DNA of 64,000 nucleotides from positions 1 to 64,000 of the forward strand of contig NZ_NEGJ01000011.1 of the NCBI RefSeq assembly GCF_002135415.1, given 5' to 3'. Shown in pieces: positions 18,221-31,164 of the stretch. This stretch comes from Acinetobacter sp. ANC 3832. Lineage in GTDB: Bacteria; Pseudomonadota; Gammaproteobacteria; Pseudomonadales; Moraxellaceae. The notes beneath the pieces were generated by a model that did no database searches, was not told the origin of the DNA, and saw only the letters and a list, made by a program, of their open reading frames with translations. Numbering within the stretch: position 1 is the first letter of the stretch; each line of letters begins with the position of its first letter. Both the position numbers and the translations under genes were made by a program.

Positions 18221-18952
18221 TTAATGTTTATTCGTCCCTTGAACTTTCTCTTCAATTTCTTCAACACTGGTATGGCGCACATCATATCCTTTTGCCATAT
18301 AGATCACTTGCTCAGAAATATTACGCGCATGATCACCTATACGCTCTAAAGAACGCAGTACCCACATCACATTAATTACACGGCTAATATGACGAGGATC
18401 TTCAATCATATAGGTCATCAGTGTGCGTGTAGCAGATTGATACTCACGGTCAATATCAGCATCTGCCAATAATACTTTTAAAGCTTGTTCAGCATCTACA
18501 CGAGCAAAAGCATCTAAGGCATCATGAATCATCACACGAACTTGGTTACCAATATGACGTGTTTCCATATAACCGCGTGGAGACTCACCTTCTTCACATA
18601 AAGTTTGTGCAATACGTGCAATTTTCGCGGCTTCATCACCAATACGCTCTAAATCTGTATTGGCTTTACTCATCGCAATCACCATACGCAAATCAATTGC
18701 AGCAGGATGGCGACGCGCTAGAATCAAAGTCAGTTGCTCATCAATTTCACGTTCATAACGATTCACAACATTGTCTTGGAATTGCACATCAATCGCTAAG
18801 TTTGCATTGGTATCTAATAAGGCATGGATTGCATTGGCCACTTGTTGCTCGACCAATCCGCCCATTGTCATAAATTTCGTATTCACATCCTGTAAATCTT
18901 CATTAAACTGAGAAGAAATATGATGGCTTAAAACAGGATTTGTTGGGCTCAA
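18221..18952 (-). CDS. phoU: Phosphate signalling regulator PhoU
   Basis: Peripheral inner-membrane protein that restrains phosphate uptake by PstSCAB and signalling by PhoR/PhoB. The 243-residue protein has two tandem PhoU helical domains. Each contains the metal-binding pattern: ERIGDEAAKIARI (about 119-131) and ERIGDHARNISEQV (about 208-221). The N-terminus is typical (HHISSQFNEDLQDVNTKFM). pst and phoBR genes are not adjacent here, so phoU is a stand-alone gene with its own terminator, unlike the enterobacterial pst-phoU operon. Confidence 0.95.
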   Translation of the reverse strand: MSPTNPVLSHHISSQFNEDLQDVNTKFMTMGGLVEQQVANAIHALLDTNANLAIDVQFQDNVVNRYEREIDEQLTLILARRHPAAIDLRMVIAMSKANTDLERIGDEAAKIARIAQTLCEEGESPRGYMETRHIGNQVRVMIHDALDAFARVDAEQALKVLLADADIDREYQSATRTLMTYMIEDPRHISRVINVMWVLRSLERIGDHARNISEQVIYMAKGYDVRHTSVEEIEEKVQGTNKH

Positions 18953-19055
18953 GTTTTTTACTCCACAAGTAGCGCAATGGACAGTATGGTTTTTTGTTAT
19001 TAAAGCATAGCAATGATGAATCTTTTATGACAATTTGATCTTGACCCTATTATCT

Positions 19056-20408
19056 TTATTTCAAGATCAGCCAGGTATTCATCTGTTCGATTTCTTGCTC
19101 AGTCAACTGCCCTACTGATGCCTTAAGGCGCAGAACGTTCAGGACATAGTCATATTGTGCATTCACATAATCTTGCTTGGATGCAAATGCATTTCTTTGC
19201 GCTAATAGCACATCAACCATACTTTTAAGCCCTTCATTATATTGTGCATGAGATGCTCTTGAAACCAATTGCGAAGACTGCATTGCTGTCTTCCTAGCTT
19301 GTAAAGTCGCTTGATCTGTTTCTACCTGAAGAAATGATTTTTTGACATCGGTATTGGCTTTACGAATAGCAGCATCTAATAAAGCTTCTGTTTTTTTGAC
19401 ATTTACTGAAGATTTTTCAATTTTTTTCTTGGTGATTCCACCATTAAAAACACTCCAGTTCATTTCAACGCCAATTTGATCAAATTGACCATTTCCTGAA
19501 ATGATGGTTTCAGGTGTTTGCTTGTTAAAGCCATAACTTAGAACAGCATCGACTTGCGGATAAAGTGCTGCTTTTTCAACACGACGTTCATCATTTGCAT
19601 ATTGCTGTTGCAAACGTGCTTGAAGAATATCTAAATTTTGACTTTGAGCCAGATTTGACCATTCAAGTAATGATGCTGGAATCGGTTTTTGATATTGAAA
19701 ATCATCTCGTAATACAGCCAACTGCTCCTGATAAGGTCCAATCAATTGCGCCAATTGTTCTTGAGCTAAAATCAGTTGTACACCTATCGCAATACGATTT
19801 GCATGGGCATTTTGATATTGTGCATCGGCCTCACTCACATCACTACGAGCCACTAAGCCTTCTTTCAGCTTAGCATTCATCATCTTTAACTGCTCAAGTA
19901 AGGCTTTTTCTTCTTCTAGATTAGTTATTGTTAATGCTTGTTGTCTAAGTACATTAAAATAGGCATCAGCCACATTTAAAATATGTTGTTGCTGTTGTAG
20001 TTTCAGTGTCACTTCGCTGAGTTGCACAGAAGTTTTGACTTGTTTATAGCCTTGCCATGCATCTATTCGAAATAAAGGCTGTCGCGCGGTTACAGCAATC
20101 TGTTTCGTCGTAGATGTTGATGTCACCAAGTCTTCGGTAGGAAAAAAATTGCCACTTCCTGTATTTGAAGTATCAATCTGATTCATCTCTTGATACTTGC
20201 GGGTGATATTTCCCGATAGCGTAACTGTGGGTAATAGATTCCCTCCCGCTATACCCAAATTCAACTGATCAGCCTGATATTGATACACATTGGCTTGCCA
20301 GTTTGGATCCGTGCTTTTTGCACGTTGATATGCTTCCACCAAATCAAGTGCATGACTGAATGGACTGAGCATGAACAAGCTTGTGACAAAAAGTGCTTTT
20401 TTTTTCAT
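19056..20408 (-). CDS. tolC: TolC-family outer membrane efflux protein
   Basis: Trimeric outer-membrane channel that works with tripartite pumps and type I secretion. The 450-residue protein has a signal peptide ending near SHA (about 20) and two homologous outer-membrane efflux domains (about 21-215 and 225-430). Each has long coiled-coil helices rich in Gln and Ala (AYFNVLRQQALTITNLEE, LLDAAIRKANTDVKKSFL). No pump genes are adjacent, so it is probably shared among several systems, like E. coli TolC. The A. baumannii TolC homologue AbuO is the likely orthologue, recalled from the literature and not checked. It diverges from a lipoprotein gene at 20711. Confidence 0.9.
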   Translation of the reverse strand: MKKKALFVTSLFMLSPFSHALDLVEAYQRAKSTDPNWQANVYQYQADQLNLGIAGGNLLPTVTLSGNITRKYQEMNQIDTSNTGSGNFFPTEDLVTSTSTTKQIAVTARQPLFRIDAWQGYKQVKTSVQLSEVTLKLQQQQHILNVADAYFNVLRQQALTITNLEEEKALLEQLKMMNAKLKEGLVARSDVSEADAQYQNAHANRIAIGVQLILAQEQLAQLIGPYQEQLAVLRDDFQYQKPIPASLLEWSNLAQSQNLDILQARLQQQYANDERRVEKAALYPQVDAVLSYGFNKQTPETIISGNGQFDQIGVEMNWSVFNGGITKKKIEKSSVNVKKTEALLDAAIRKANTDVKKSFLQVETDQATLQARKTAMQSSQLVSRASHAQYNEGLKSMVDVLLAQRNAFASKQDYVNAQYDYVLNVLRLKASVGQLTEQEIEQMNTWLILK

Positions 20409-20710
20409 ATTCTCATTACGTAAATTTCAAAAGGGAAACAGCTTTCAGATTCAGTATAAATATTTTAAATCAAGATAACATATCCCACTGAGATATCTTT
20501 TTTGTTTTGATCAATCTCGCAAATTCTGTTCAAACCACTCATGTTTTATCCATTTTCGTATTATTTTAAAACAACTTTTACTTAATTTACCTATTTATCT
20601 CAAAGAATTACAAAACATTTCATTCATTTAGAATAATTTAAGCAAGAATAGCATCTTGTAGCGTTTCTACAATTTCAACCTCTCTATTTCATGTTTAATT
20701 TAATGCGTAT
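20409..20710. other. Divergent intergenic region tolC / lipoprotein
   Basis: About 300 bp, AT-rich, holding the promoters of tolC (minus) and of the lipoprotein pair (plus). I see no clear promoter hexamers I would defend, no repeat and no small gene. Confidence 0.5.
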
Positions 20711-21790
20711 ATGACTCGTCCTTTCCGAAAAGTAACGATTATTTTCTTGCCTCTTATTTTTATATTAAGCAGTTTATTAACTGCTTGTGAAAGACCTGTA
20801 CCTGAAACTATTCATGCTTCAAAAGAACAACAAACTCCATCCGATACATCACCCGATTTAAATGCAATTTGTGAAAACTTAAAAAAAGAAATGTTGCAAA
20901 TCAATGCTCAAAGAACCACTTTAGCACTTGAACAAGTCAATCAAGATTTACGAATGTGTTTGTCTTTTTTAGAGTTTCCTGAACAAAAAAAATTGATGCA
21001 ATTGTCAGAAGATATGTATCAACAATTTTTAGAAGTGCAACGCACACCTGCACAGCAAAAAGCATTTGAAACGTATGCCTTAGATCAATCTCTCTATCCA
21101 ACCATTCAACAAAGTCATTTTGAACAGCTTAATATTCGTGATCAATATTTGTTAAAACATAAAGGGCAAGCTTATGTTGAGTTGATCGAGCAAGATAAAA
21201 ACCAAGTCAGTTATCGCCGTAGTCCACAGTATCTCGCCAAAGTATTTGCACCTTACTTACCCGATGCTGAGAGTGAATTTATTGAAGAACTGGCTCGGCA
21301 AAATCTTGAAGCCTTTGAATATAATGATCGTCTTAAAATTACTACGGATGAGATTATTCGTAGAGCACAATTTTGGGAAGAGTATCAGAAACGATTCCCT
21401 TCCAGTAGCTATGTCAAAGATGCGCAATACCTCAGCCAGATTTATACGGCTCTGCTATTTAAAGGCTTAGATGCATCACCGCTTTCAGAGCATTATGATG
21501 GTTTAGATGATTTATCACCGACAACGTTGTCTGAAATTAAACAATTGGCTCAACAAAAAAATAGTGTTCTTGCAGATCAAGCGCGTAAATTTATCATCTT
21601 TATGCAAATGAGTCATGAGCAACGTCAGCTCAAAATTCCGCTAAATCATCCTCTTGACCAAAACACACATGCACATGAGTTAACACAAGCCCAACTCAGT
21701 CAATACCTCAATTTAAAGAACATTGATTTCAGCGATAAAGCTAAAAAAGACTGTTTCAGTGATGCTGTTTGTCAAATACGTAGCTCTTAA
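20711..21790 (+). CDS. Lipoprotein of unknown function, first of a tandem pair
   Basis: Unrecognised 359-residue predicted lipoprotein. The signal peptide ends in the lipobox LTAC (Cys26), and no Asp follows, so outer-membrane sorting is likely. The mature part is helical and highly polar, with motifs shared with the next gene: MYQQFLE, RDQYL.K, RRSPQYLA, DAEFI-like, RAQFWEEYQKRFPSS and a C-terminal Cys pair in CFSDAVC. The repeated helices resemble tetratricopeptide-like scaffolds, but no catalytic motif is seen. It diverges from tolC and is followed by its paralogue after 80 bp. Confidence 0.8.
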   Translation: MTRPFRKVTIIFLPLIFILSSLLTACERPVPETIHASKEQQTPSDTSPDLNAICENLKKEMLQINAQRTTLALEQVNQDLRMCLSFLEFPEQKKLMQLSEDMYQQFLEVQRTPAQQKAFETYALDQSLYPTIQQSHFEQLNIRDQYLLKHKGQAYVELIEQDKNQVSYRRSPQYLAKVFAPYLPDAESEFIEELARQNLEAFEYNDRLKITTDEIIRRAQFWEEYQKRFPSSSYVKDAQYLSQIYTALLFKGLDASPLSEHYDGLDDLSPTTLSEIKQLAQQKNSVLADQARKFIIFMQMSHEQRQLKIPLNHPLDQNTHAHELTQAQLSQYLNLKNIDFSDKAKKDCFSDAVCQIRSS

Positions 21791-21870
21791 TGATTATCTT
21801 TAATACTGAGCGTCTATTTCTTTGTATTTAAAGTATTATAAAATAATATTCAATTACCACCAAAATAAAA

Positions 21871-22899
21871 ATGCCTAAATTTGTTTTATACCTACTCTGT
21901 GGATTCAGTCTAATGGCTTGTGAAAAGCCAAAAAATTCCGTTGAAATTACAGCTAAAACATCAACTACTCAGTCTGATAGCATCACTCAAAAAACATTGA
22001 TTAATCATTGTGACAACCTCATTGATCAGCTTAAAAAAATCAATCATAGCAGCAAAATTGAGACCCTTATGCAAGCCAATGTAGACATCAAAAAGTGCCT
22101 TCCAAAACTGAATAAAATCCAGATTTATCAAGTATTAGATGCCTCTACACAAATGTATCAACAGTTTTTAGAAACTAAATCAGGCAATGAATCAATGGAA
22201 GGATTGAATGCTTATGGATATGTAGCATTTTATCCAGAAAATGCAAAAGATTTAGGTCAAGGCAATGTAAAAACCATTAAGAAATCTTTACCGCAACGTG
22301 ACCAATATCTGATTGATCAAATAGGTAAAGAATATATTCAATTCTTAGATATTGGTGAGGGTTTATTCGAACTAAAGCGCCATCCACAGTATGTGGCTGA
22401 TTATTTTGCTGCATCTCTTCCTCCAGCAGATGCTGAATTTATACGACGCATGGCAAAAGACAACACCGATATTTTATATTCTGATTCTGCTATTAGTATT
22501 CCAAGAAAAGAACTGGCTCAACGTGCTCTATTTTGGGAAAAGTATATTGCCCAATATCCAAAAAGTAGACTTATCCATGATGCAAAATTCCTACTCAATG
22601 AATATCAAAATTTAATTTTTCTCGGTTCTGACAATTCACCTACATTTGAATTTCATGATCACCGTTTCCACTGGGCTGACCCTGAAGCCAAACAAGCGAT
22701 TGAATGGCTAACAGAACAACCTGATACACAAGTGACTTTATCTGCACAGTATTTCTTGGAAATGATGGCAGAAAGCTATCCTCAGCTGAATACTAAAAAT
22801 AGCGAACCTTATGATTTAGTCAAAAAGCATTTGAATTTAAAACAGATTAGCGATAATCGTGAATGTCATTCTGATGCCCTATGTTATGACACACCTTAA
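21871..22899 (+). CDS. Lipoprotein of unknown function, second of a tandem pair
   Basis: Unrecognised 342-residue predicted lipoprotein with a short signal peptide and lipobox LMAC (Cys17), and Glu next to the Cys. It is a diverged paralogue of the preceding gene: MYQQFLE, PQRDQYLIDQIGKEYIQF, KRHPQYVADYF, ADAEFIRRMAKDN, RALFWEKYIAQYPKS and the C-terminal CHSDALC occur in the same order. The pair probably arose by tandem duplication. The TPP riboswitch follows downstream, so it belongs to a different transcription unit from thiC. No function can be inferred. Confidence 0.8.
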   Translation: MPKFVLYLLCGFSLMACEKPKNSVEITAKTSTTQSDSITQKTLINHCDNLIDQLKKINHSSKIETLMQANVDIKKCLPKLNKIQIYQVLDASTQMYQQFLETKSGNESMEGLNAYGYVAFYPENAKDLGQGNVKTIKKSLPQRDQYLIDQIGKEYIQFLDIGEGLFELKRHPQYVADYFAASLPPADAEFIRRMAKDNTDILYSDSAISIPRKELAQRALFWEKYIAQYPKSRLIHDAKFLLNEYQNLIFLGSDNSPTFEFHDHRFHWADPEAKQAIEWLTEQPDTQVTLSAQYFLEMMAESYPQLNTKNSEPYDLVKKHLNLKQISDNRECHSDALCYDTP

Positions 22900-22955
22900 T
22901 CCAGATATTTAATGTGAGTGTATTTGCAACAACCCCATGTTAATATTGATCCATC

Positions 22956-23070
22956 GCTTGACGGAGCGCGAGTAAATTCTCGCTGAGATCATTCAAATAT
23001 TCAATTTTAGATTATTTGAGGATGAGTACCGTTGAACCTGATCAGGTTAATACCTGCGTAGGAATCAAGC
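22956..23070 (+). promoter_or_regulatory. TPP riboswitch (THI element) upstream of thiC
   Basis: Contains the two conserved thi-box parts: CTGAGA (22983-22988), and GAACCTGATCAGGTTAATAC followed by CTGCGTAGGAA at 23034-23064. The outer helix P1 can form between GCTTG (22956-22960) and CAAGC (23066-23070), and an A/T-rich P3 arm lies between. Thiamine pyrophosphate binding should reduce thiC expression. The thiC start lies about 210 nt further on. A weak A/T hairpin at about 23123-23155 could be part of the expression platform. Confidence 0.95.
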
Positions 23071-23163
23071 CATCTAAAAACTGACAGCCCAAAGTTTATC
23101 GATTCAACTTTTTACATAGAGCCTTTTATTTCTTCTTAAAAGAAAAAATAAAGTGTTTGTTAA

Positions 23164-25176
<2,013 letters not shown>

Positions 25177-25251
25177 AGCGTAAAAAAAATATTTGTCTTC
25201 CAGATAATCTCAGTTAGGATGAAATAAATGCGTTTCGTTCTGATTGAGTTT

Positions 25252-25872
25252 ATGGACATCCTTCAACAAGCAACTTATAACAACAACGATGTTGAAATCG
25301 ACTCTCGTGAATCTTTGTATCAAGGATTTATTCAAGTTGAACGAGTGAAATTACGTCATCGTTTATTCAATCAAAAAACGTATACACCTATCATTCAGCG
25401 CGAACTCATTCAACGTAAAGAAGCAGCAGGTGTATTGATTTATGATGATCAGCAACAAAAATTTGCACTGATCGAACAATTTCGTGTTGGTGCAATGGAT
25501 GATCTTGATTCACCATGGCAACTGGAAATCATCGCAGGTGTACTGGATGGTGATGAATCACCTGAAAACTGTATTCGTCGTGAAAGTATTGAAGAGTCTG
25601 GATGTGTTATTACTGCCTTAGAGCATTTATTTACCTTCTATCCTTCAGCAGGTGCATGTAATGAAATTTTTCATTTATATGCTGCTCAAGCGACTTTACC
25701 GACCGATGGTGGTATATTTGGAATGCCTGAAGAAGGCGAAAATATAAAATTACATCTTATTCAATATGCTGAATTAAATACTTTATTAAAAAGTAAACGG
25801 TTAAAAAATGCGCCAATCATTATGGCTTTGCAATGGTTGCGACAGCGTTTAGCAGCATTACCGAATGTCTAG
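25252..25872 (+). CDS. nudF: ADP-ribose pyrophosphatase, Nudix family
   Basis: Hydrolyses ADP-ribose and related nucleoside diphosphate sugars. The 206-residue protein has the Nudix box split as GVLDGDESPENCIRRES and IEESG (about residues 98-120), preceded by the NudF-type N-terminus NDVEI, RESLYQGFI and VKLRHRLF. The start at 25252 matches the length of E. coli NudF. An in-frame ATG at 25228 has a better ribosome site (AGGA, 8 nt), so eight extra residues are possible. The gene leads directly into cpdA, as nudF does in E. coli. Confidence 0.88.
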   Translation: MDILQQATYNNNDVEIDSRESLYQGFIQVERVKLRHRLFNQKTYTPIIQRELIQRKEAAGVLIYDDQQQKFALIEQFRVGAMDDLDSPWQLEIIAGVLDGDESPENCIRRESIEESGCVITALEHLFTFYPSAGACNEIFHLYAAQATLPTDGGIFGMPEEGENIKLHLIQYAELNTLLKSKRLKNAPIIMALQWLRQRLAALPNV

Positions 25873-25881
25873 GGGAAAGAC

Positions 25882-26688
25882 ATGTCAGTTGTGAAAAACT
25901 TTAAACATACAGATAAAATTATTATACAAATTACAGATACGCATCTAATGGATCGTGCTGAGACTGAATTTGTAAATATGAATCCTGAACAAAGCTTTCA
26001 TGCTGTTATTGATGATCTATTGGCTGAATACCCACATATTGATGCCATTGTACATACAGGTGATTTAGCCCAAGTGGCAAAACCTGAAACCTATGCACGC
26101 TATGTAAAGTACATGCAAAATCTTGGAATCCCCTTTTTTCAAATTCCCGGAAACCATGACAAAGCCGAAATTTTCCCTTTTCATGTACCTCAACCAGTAC
26201 CTGCCGTCCTCGATTTCGATGAGTGGTGCATTATTTTATTAAATAGTGCAGTTAAAGGTAAAGTAGATGGTTGGATTCAACCCGAGCAATTACAGCACTT
26301 AGAATTACTTTTACAACAACACGAAAATAAGCACGTTATTTTGGCATGCCATCATCATCCTTTTGACATGAAGTCACAGTGGATTGATCAACATAAATTA
26401 AAAAACACACCTGCATTAACGGATCTTTTGGCAAAGTTTACACATATCAAAGCCGTTATTTGTGGACATGTACATCAAGATTCGTTACATATATGGAATA
26501 ATATACATTTTTTATCTACACCTTCAACCTGCGTACAATTCAAACCTTTAAGTCAAGATTTTGCTTTAGATGAAGTTGCACCTGGTTACCGTTGTTTACA
26601 TTTAAAATCAGATGGAGAGTTTGCAAGTCAAATTCATCGTTTAACCAATTTCGAACAAAAGATAAATAAAGAAATTTCAGGTTATTAG
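25882..26688 (+). CDS. cpdA: 3',5'-cyclic AMP phosphodiesterase CpdA
   Basis: Degrades cAMP and so limits Crp/Vfr-type signalling. The 268-residue metallophosphoesterase shows all family metal-binding motifs in order: ITDTHLMD (about 16), VHTGDLAQ (about 58), PGNHDKAE (about 90), ACHHHPFDM (about 156) and ICGHVHQDS (about 196). It starts 9 bp after nudF with GGGGAAAG upstream of the ATG. The nudF-cpdA pair is conserved in Gammaproteobacteria. Substrate specificity is by family and context. Confidence 0.9.
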   Translation: MSVVKNFKHTDKIIIQITDTHLMDRAETEFVNMNPEQSFHAVIDDLLAEYPHIDAIVHTGDLAQVAKPETYARYVKYMQNLGIPFFQIPGNHDKAEIFPFHVPQPVPAVLDFDEWCIILLNSAVKGKVDGWIQPEQLQHLELLLQQHENKHVILACHHHPFDMKSQWIDQHKLKNTPALTDLLAKFTHIKAVICGHVHQDSLHIWNNIHFLSTPSTCVQFKPLSQDFALDEVAPGYRCLHLKSDGEFASQIHRLTNFEQKINKEISGY

Positions 26689-26895
26689 CTTTTCATTTTA
26701 GTTTTTTTGCATTAAGTTATTCGTCCAGTAGGATGAGTGCAAGTTCAGATCAATCGATTCATGACTTTCATCTTTGGTAAAAAATCTATATGATGACGAC
26801 CCCCGATGGCAACATTCTATCGGAAGCGATAAAAACACTTGCATATCACCATATTTTTTGCGTATAGAATACGTATATGATGAGGAATGCCCTAT

Positions 26896-27423
26896 ATGGC
26901 GAATGAGAACCAAAATCAAGTCTTAGAAGATAACACTGAGCTTCTAGATGGCGACAAGGCTAAACGTACGCGTAAAGCTAAGCCAAAAGCATCTGAAAGC
27001 GGTTCTACCGCGAGTCTATTCGGGATCGCGCCTTATCAGCCGAAAAAAAATGAAGAATACATGTCTGAGGGGCAACTTGAGCATTTCCGTCAAATCTTAT
27101 TGGCGTGGAAAGCTGAGTTAATGTCTGAAGTAGATCGTACCTTAAATACGATGCAAGATGAGTCTTCTGCACTTCCTGATGTCAATGACCGTGCGACTCA
27201 AGAAGAAGAGTTTGCAATTGAATTACGTACGCGTGACCGTGAACGTAAATTAATTCGTAAAATTGAGCAATCGATTGAAGCAATTAAAAACGATGACTAC
27301 GGTTTCTGTGAAACCTGTGGTATCGAAATTGGCTTACGTCGTTTAGAAGCACGCCCAACAGCAACATTATGTATTGATTGCAAAACTTTGGCTGAAATCA
27401 AAGAGAAGCAAAATAACGGTTAA
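26896..27423 (+). CDS. dksA: RNA polymerase-binding transcription factor DksA
   Basis: Enters the RNA polymerase secondary channel and, with ppGpp, alters promoter initiation. The 175-residue protein has a basic N-terminal stretch (about 15-35) and a coiled coil with the tip motif DVNDRA, the DxxDxA signature. The C-terminal zinc finger is CETCG with CIDC, preserving four cysteines. The ATG at 26896 has GAGGA nine bases upstream; the ATG at 26887 lies directly on that site and is unlikely. It is followed by gluQ after 2 bp, as in many Gammaproteobacteria. Confidence 0.96.
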   Translation: MANENQNQVLEDNTELLDGDKAKRTRKAKPKASESGSTASLFGIAPYQPKKNEEYMSEGQLEHFRQILLAWKAELMSEVDRTLNTMQDESSALPDVNDRATQEEEFAIELRTRDRERKLIRKIEQSIEAIKNDDYGFCETCGIEIGLRRLEARPTATLCIDCKTLAEIKEKQNNG

Positions 27424-27425
27424 TT

Positions 27426-28358
27426 GTGACTGTCGAAGATTATCTAGCCAAGCCTAGCTTGGCTCTTACGCAGCGGCGAAACGATGTTTCGCTGACTCGT
27501 TACTCAGGTCGGTTTGCGCCATCGCCAACCGGTCCTTTACATTTCGGCTCTTTAATTACAGCCGTAGCAAGCTATTGTGATGCAAAGTCACAAGGTGGCT
27601 CTTGGATTGTCCGTATTGAAGATACAGATATCCCCCGGATCTACAAAGGCAGTGAAGAACATATTCTCAAATGTTTGGATGTCTTTGAATTTCAATCTGA
27701 TACCCCTATCATCTTCCAAAAAGATCGTTTAGAAATTTACGAAGCGGTTATTGATCAACTCAAGCAAAAACAACAGATCTACGCCTGCCAATGTCGACGT
27801 AAAATGTTAGGTTCTAATCACATTTATACAGGAACATGCCGAAGTTTAGCTTTACCCTTCGAGAATCAAGCCCTTCGTATCAAAGTATCGGATCAAAACA
27901 TTTGTTTTAAAGATCGCTTACAAGGTCAGCATTGTTCAAATCTACAACATGACTTAGGTGATTTTGTGCTTAAACGTCGTGATGGCATTATCAATTATCA
28001 ATTAGCGGTCGTTGTCGATGATTATCTACAAGGTATTACCCATGTGGTTCGTGGCGCTGATCTTTTAGACAATACAGAACGTCAAATTTACTTAGCCGAA
28101 GTTCTAAATTATCCACAATTGCAATATATGCATTTACCCCTTGTCATGAATGATCGTGGTCAGAAACTCTCTAAACAAACGCATGCTCATGCACTTGATC
28201 CAAATAAAGCACCTGAACTTTTACAACAAGCCATTCATGTTTTAGGTCAAGCACCTGTAGAGATAGACCAACCACATCGCATGTTAGCCCAAGCCGTTAC
28301 TCAATGGGATATTCAACGTATTCCTAAAGGAACTGAAATTTCTGGGATTTATCAATGA
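27426..28358 (+). CDS. gluQ: Glutamyl-Q tRNA(Asp) synthetase
   Basis: Attaches glutamate to the queuosine base of tRNA-Asp rather than to the 3' end. The 310-residue protein resembles the catalytic half of GluRS without its anticodon-binding domain. Motifs are the HIGH-type RFAPSPTGPLHFGSL (about 29-43), zinc ligands CQC near 119 and the downstream TGTC, and KLSKQTHA (about 249), which stands for KMSKS. The start is GTG, placed 2 bp after the dksA stop; no ATG fits. The dksA-gluQ order is conserved. Confidence 0.93.
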   Translation: MTVEDYLAKPSLALTQRRNDVSLTRYSGRFAPSPTGPLHFGSLITAVASYCDAKSQGGSWIVRIEDTDIPRIYKGSEEHILKCLDVFEFQSDTPIIFQKDRLEIYEAVIDQLKQKQQIYACQCRRKMLGSNHIYTGTCRSLALPFENQALRIKVSDQNICFKDRLQGQHCSNLQHDLGDFVLKRRDGIINYQLAVVVDDYLQGITHVVRGADLLDNTERQIYLAEVLNYPQLQYMHLPLVMNDRGQKLSKQTHAHALDPNKAPELLQQAIHVLGQAPVEIDQPHRMLAQAVTQWDIQRIPKGTEISGIYQ

Positions 28359-28374
28359 ATAAAATTGCTCCATA

Positions 28375-28405
28375 AAAAAGCCATTGATCACTCAATGGCT
28401 TTTTC
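28375..28405 (+). terminator. Intrinsic terminator between gluQ and ftsW (both directions)
   Basis: Stem AAAAAGCCATTGA / TCAATGGCTTTTT. The convergent genes gluQ and ftsW both end here, and runs of A and T on the two sides allow termination from either strand. Confidence 0.9.
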
Positions 28406-28436
28406 GTTTTAAAATTTCAGAGCGATAATCTTTATT

Positions 28437-29633
28437 TTAGAAACTTGATTCTTCACGGGTAGGATTTGCCTGTCGTGTTGTTGAATCAATTTTAAGAATC
28501 AAACTGATCATCACCGCACACATAATGAGTGATGAACCACCATAACTAATAAATGGTAAAGTCAAACCTTTGGTCGGTAACATACCCATATTCATACCCG
28601 CGTTGACCAATATCTGTAATAAGAAAATGATACTGATACCGTAAGCCAAATAACCTGCACGTAAATATTGATGTTTTAAAGCACGATGACCAATTTTAAT
28701 ACAACACACCAACATCGCAAATGAAAGCGTGAGTACCGTTGCAATTCCAAAGAAGCCAAACTCCTCACCTAAAATTGCCAACATAAAGTCAGTATGTGCC
28801 TCAGGTAAATACGACATTTTTTGGATACTGTGACCCAATCCAACACCGATCCATTCACCACGACCAAAAGCCATTAAAGCATTAGACAACTGATAGCCTG
28901 TACCCAAAGGGTCTGCCCAAGGATTGGAAAATGACATTAAACGTTCATAACGATAGGGTTCAAATACAATAAGGAAAACAAAGGCAGTCAAAATTGCGCC
29001 AAAAGCGATACCAAACTGAATCAATGGTGCACCAGCAAGGAAGAAAACACCGAGCATCATTACTGCAATCACCACGGTTGCCCCTAAGTCAGGCTCCGCA
29101 ATAATTAAACCCACCGTAATCAGCATGACTGCACCCAAACGGATTAAGCCTTTAATGTTATTTCGGACTTCTTCCGCACGACGCACCACATAATCAGCGG
29201 TAAAGATCGCCATCATCACCTTAGCAACTTCAGTCGCCTGTAAGGTAAACCCACCAATACGAATCCAACGGGTTGAACCATTCACTTCTGTCCCGACCAC
29301 CAAAACCACGACCAATAAAAAAATGGTCAATAGCCAAAATGGAAAGGTATTTTTAAACCAAACATTCAATGAAATTTTATAAACACACAAAGCAGCAATT
29401 GAAGCAACGACAATTGAAATTGCATGACGAATGACGTAGTGAAAAGGTGCTTCATGCATGCGCTCGGCATACGGCATAGAAGCTGATGCCACCATGACCG
29501 AGCCAATACACAGCAATGCAATTACACAAAATATTAATACATTTCGTGGCGTAATCTCGGCAGGTACTTTCGGTAACCAGCGGTCATACACCTGATTAAT
29601 TTTACTTATGGTTGTCTGAGCTAACCCAGCCAT
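28437..29633 (-). CDS. ftsW: Septal peptidoglycan glycosyltransferase FtsW
   Basis: SEDS-family integral membrane protein that polymerises septal peptidoglycan with FtsI. The 398-residue sequence has about ten hydrophobic segments and the SEDS signatures NGSTRWIRIGGFTLQATEVAK (from about residue 117) and GLTLPFISYGGSSL near the C-terminus. It also has AEPDLGATVV, holding the Asp of the catalytic region. It is separated by 22 bp from murD upstream, typical of the dcw-like partner pairing, although the rest of the dcw cluster is not adjacent. Confidence 0.95.
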   Translation of the reverse strand: MAGLAQTTISKINQVYDRWLPKVPAEITPRNVLIFCVIALLCIGSVMVASASMPYAERMHEAPFHYVIRHAISIVVASIAALCVYKISLNVWFKNTFPFWLLTIFLLVVVLVVGTEVNGSTRWIRIGGFTLQATEVAKVMMAIFTADYVVRRAEEVRNNIKGLIRLGAVMLITVGLIIAEPDLGATVVIAVMMLGVFFLAGAPLIQFGIAFGAILTAFVFLIVFEPYRYERLMSFSNPWADPLGTGYQLSNALMAFGRGEWIGVGLGHSIQKMSYLPEAHTDFMLAILGEEFGFFGIATVLTLSFAMLVCCIKIGHRALKHQYLRAGYLAYGISIIFLLQILVNAGMNMGMLPTKGLTLPFISYGGSSLIMCAVMISLILKIDSTTRQANPTREESSF

Positions 29634-29655
29634 ATTCTATTCCTTATGATTCTTC

Positions 29656-31077
<1,422 letters not shown>

Positions 31078-31110
31078 TCACTTTCTCTATGATTTTTTGT
31101 GTCAGTGCGT

Positions 31111-31140
31111 AAAAAAACCGTCATAAATGACGGTTTTTTT
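31111..31140 (-). terminator. Intrinsic terminator of the feo operon
   Basis: Stem AAAAAACCGTCAT / ATGACGGTTTTTT with a short loop and T-runs on both strands, 24 bp past the last feo gene. Confidence 0.9.
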
Positions 31141-31164
31141 AGTTTATAGCAAGTTAGAAGATTT

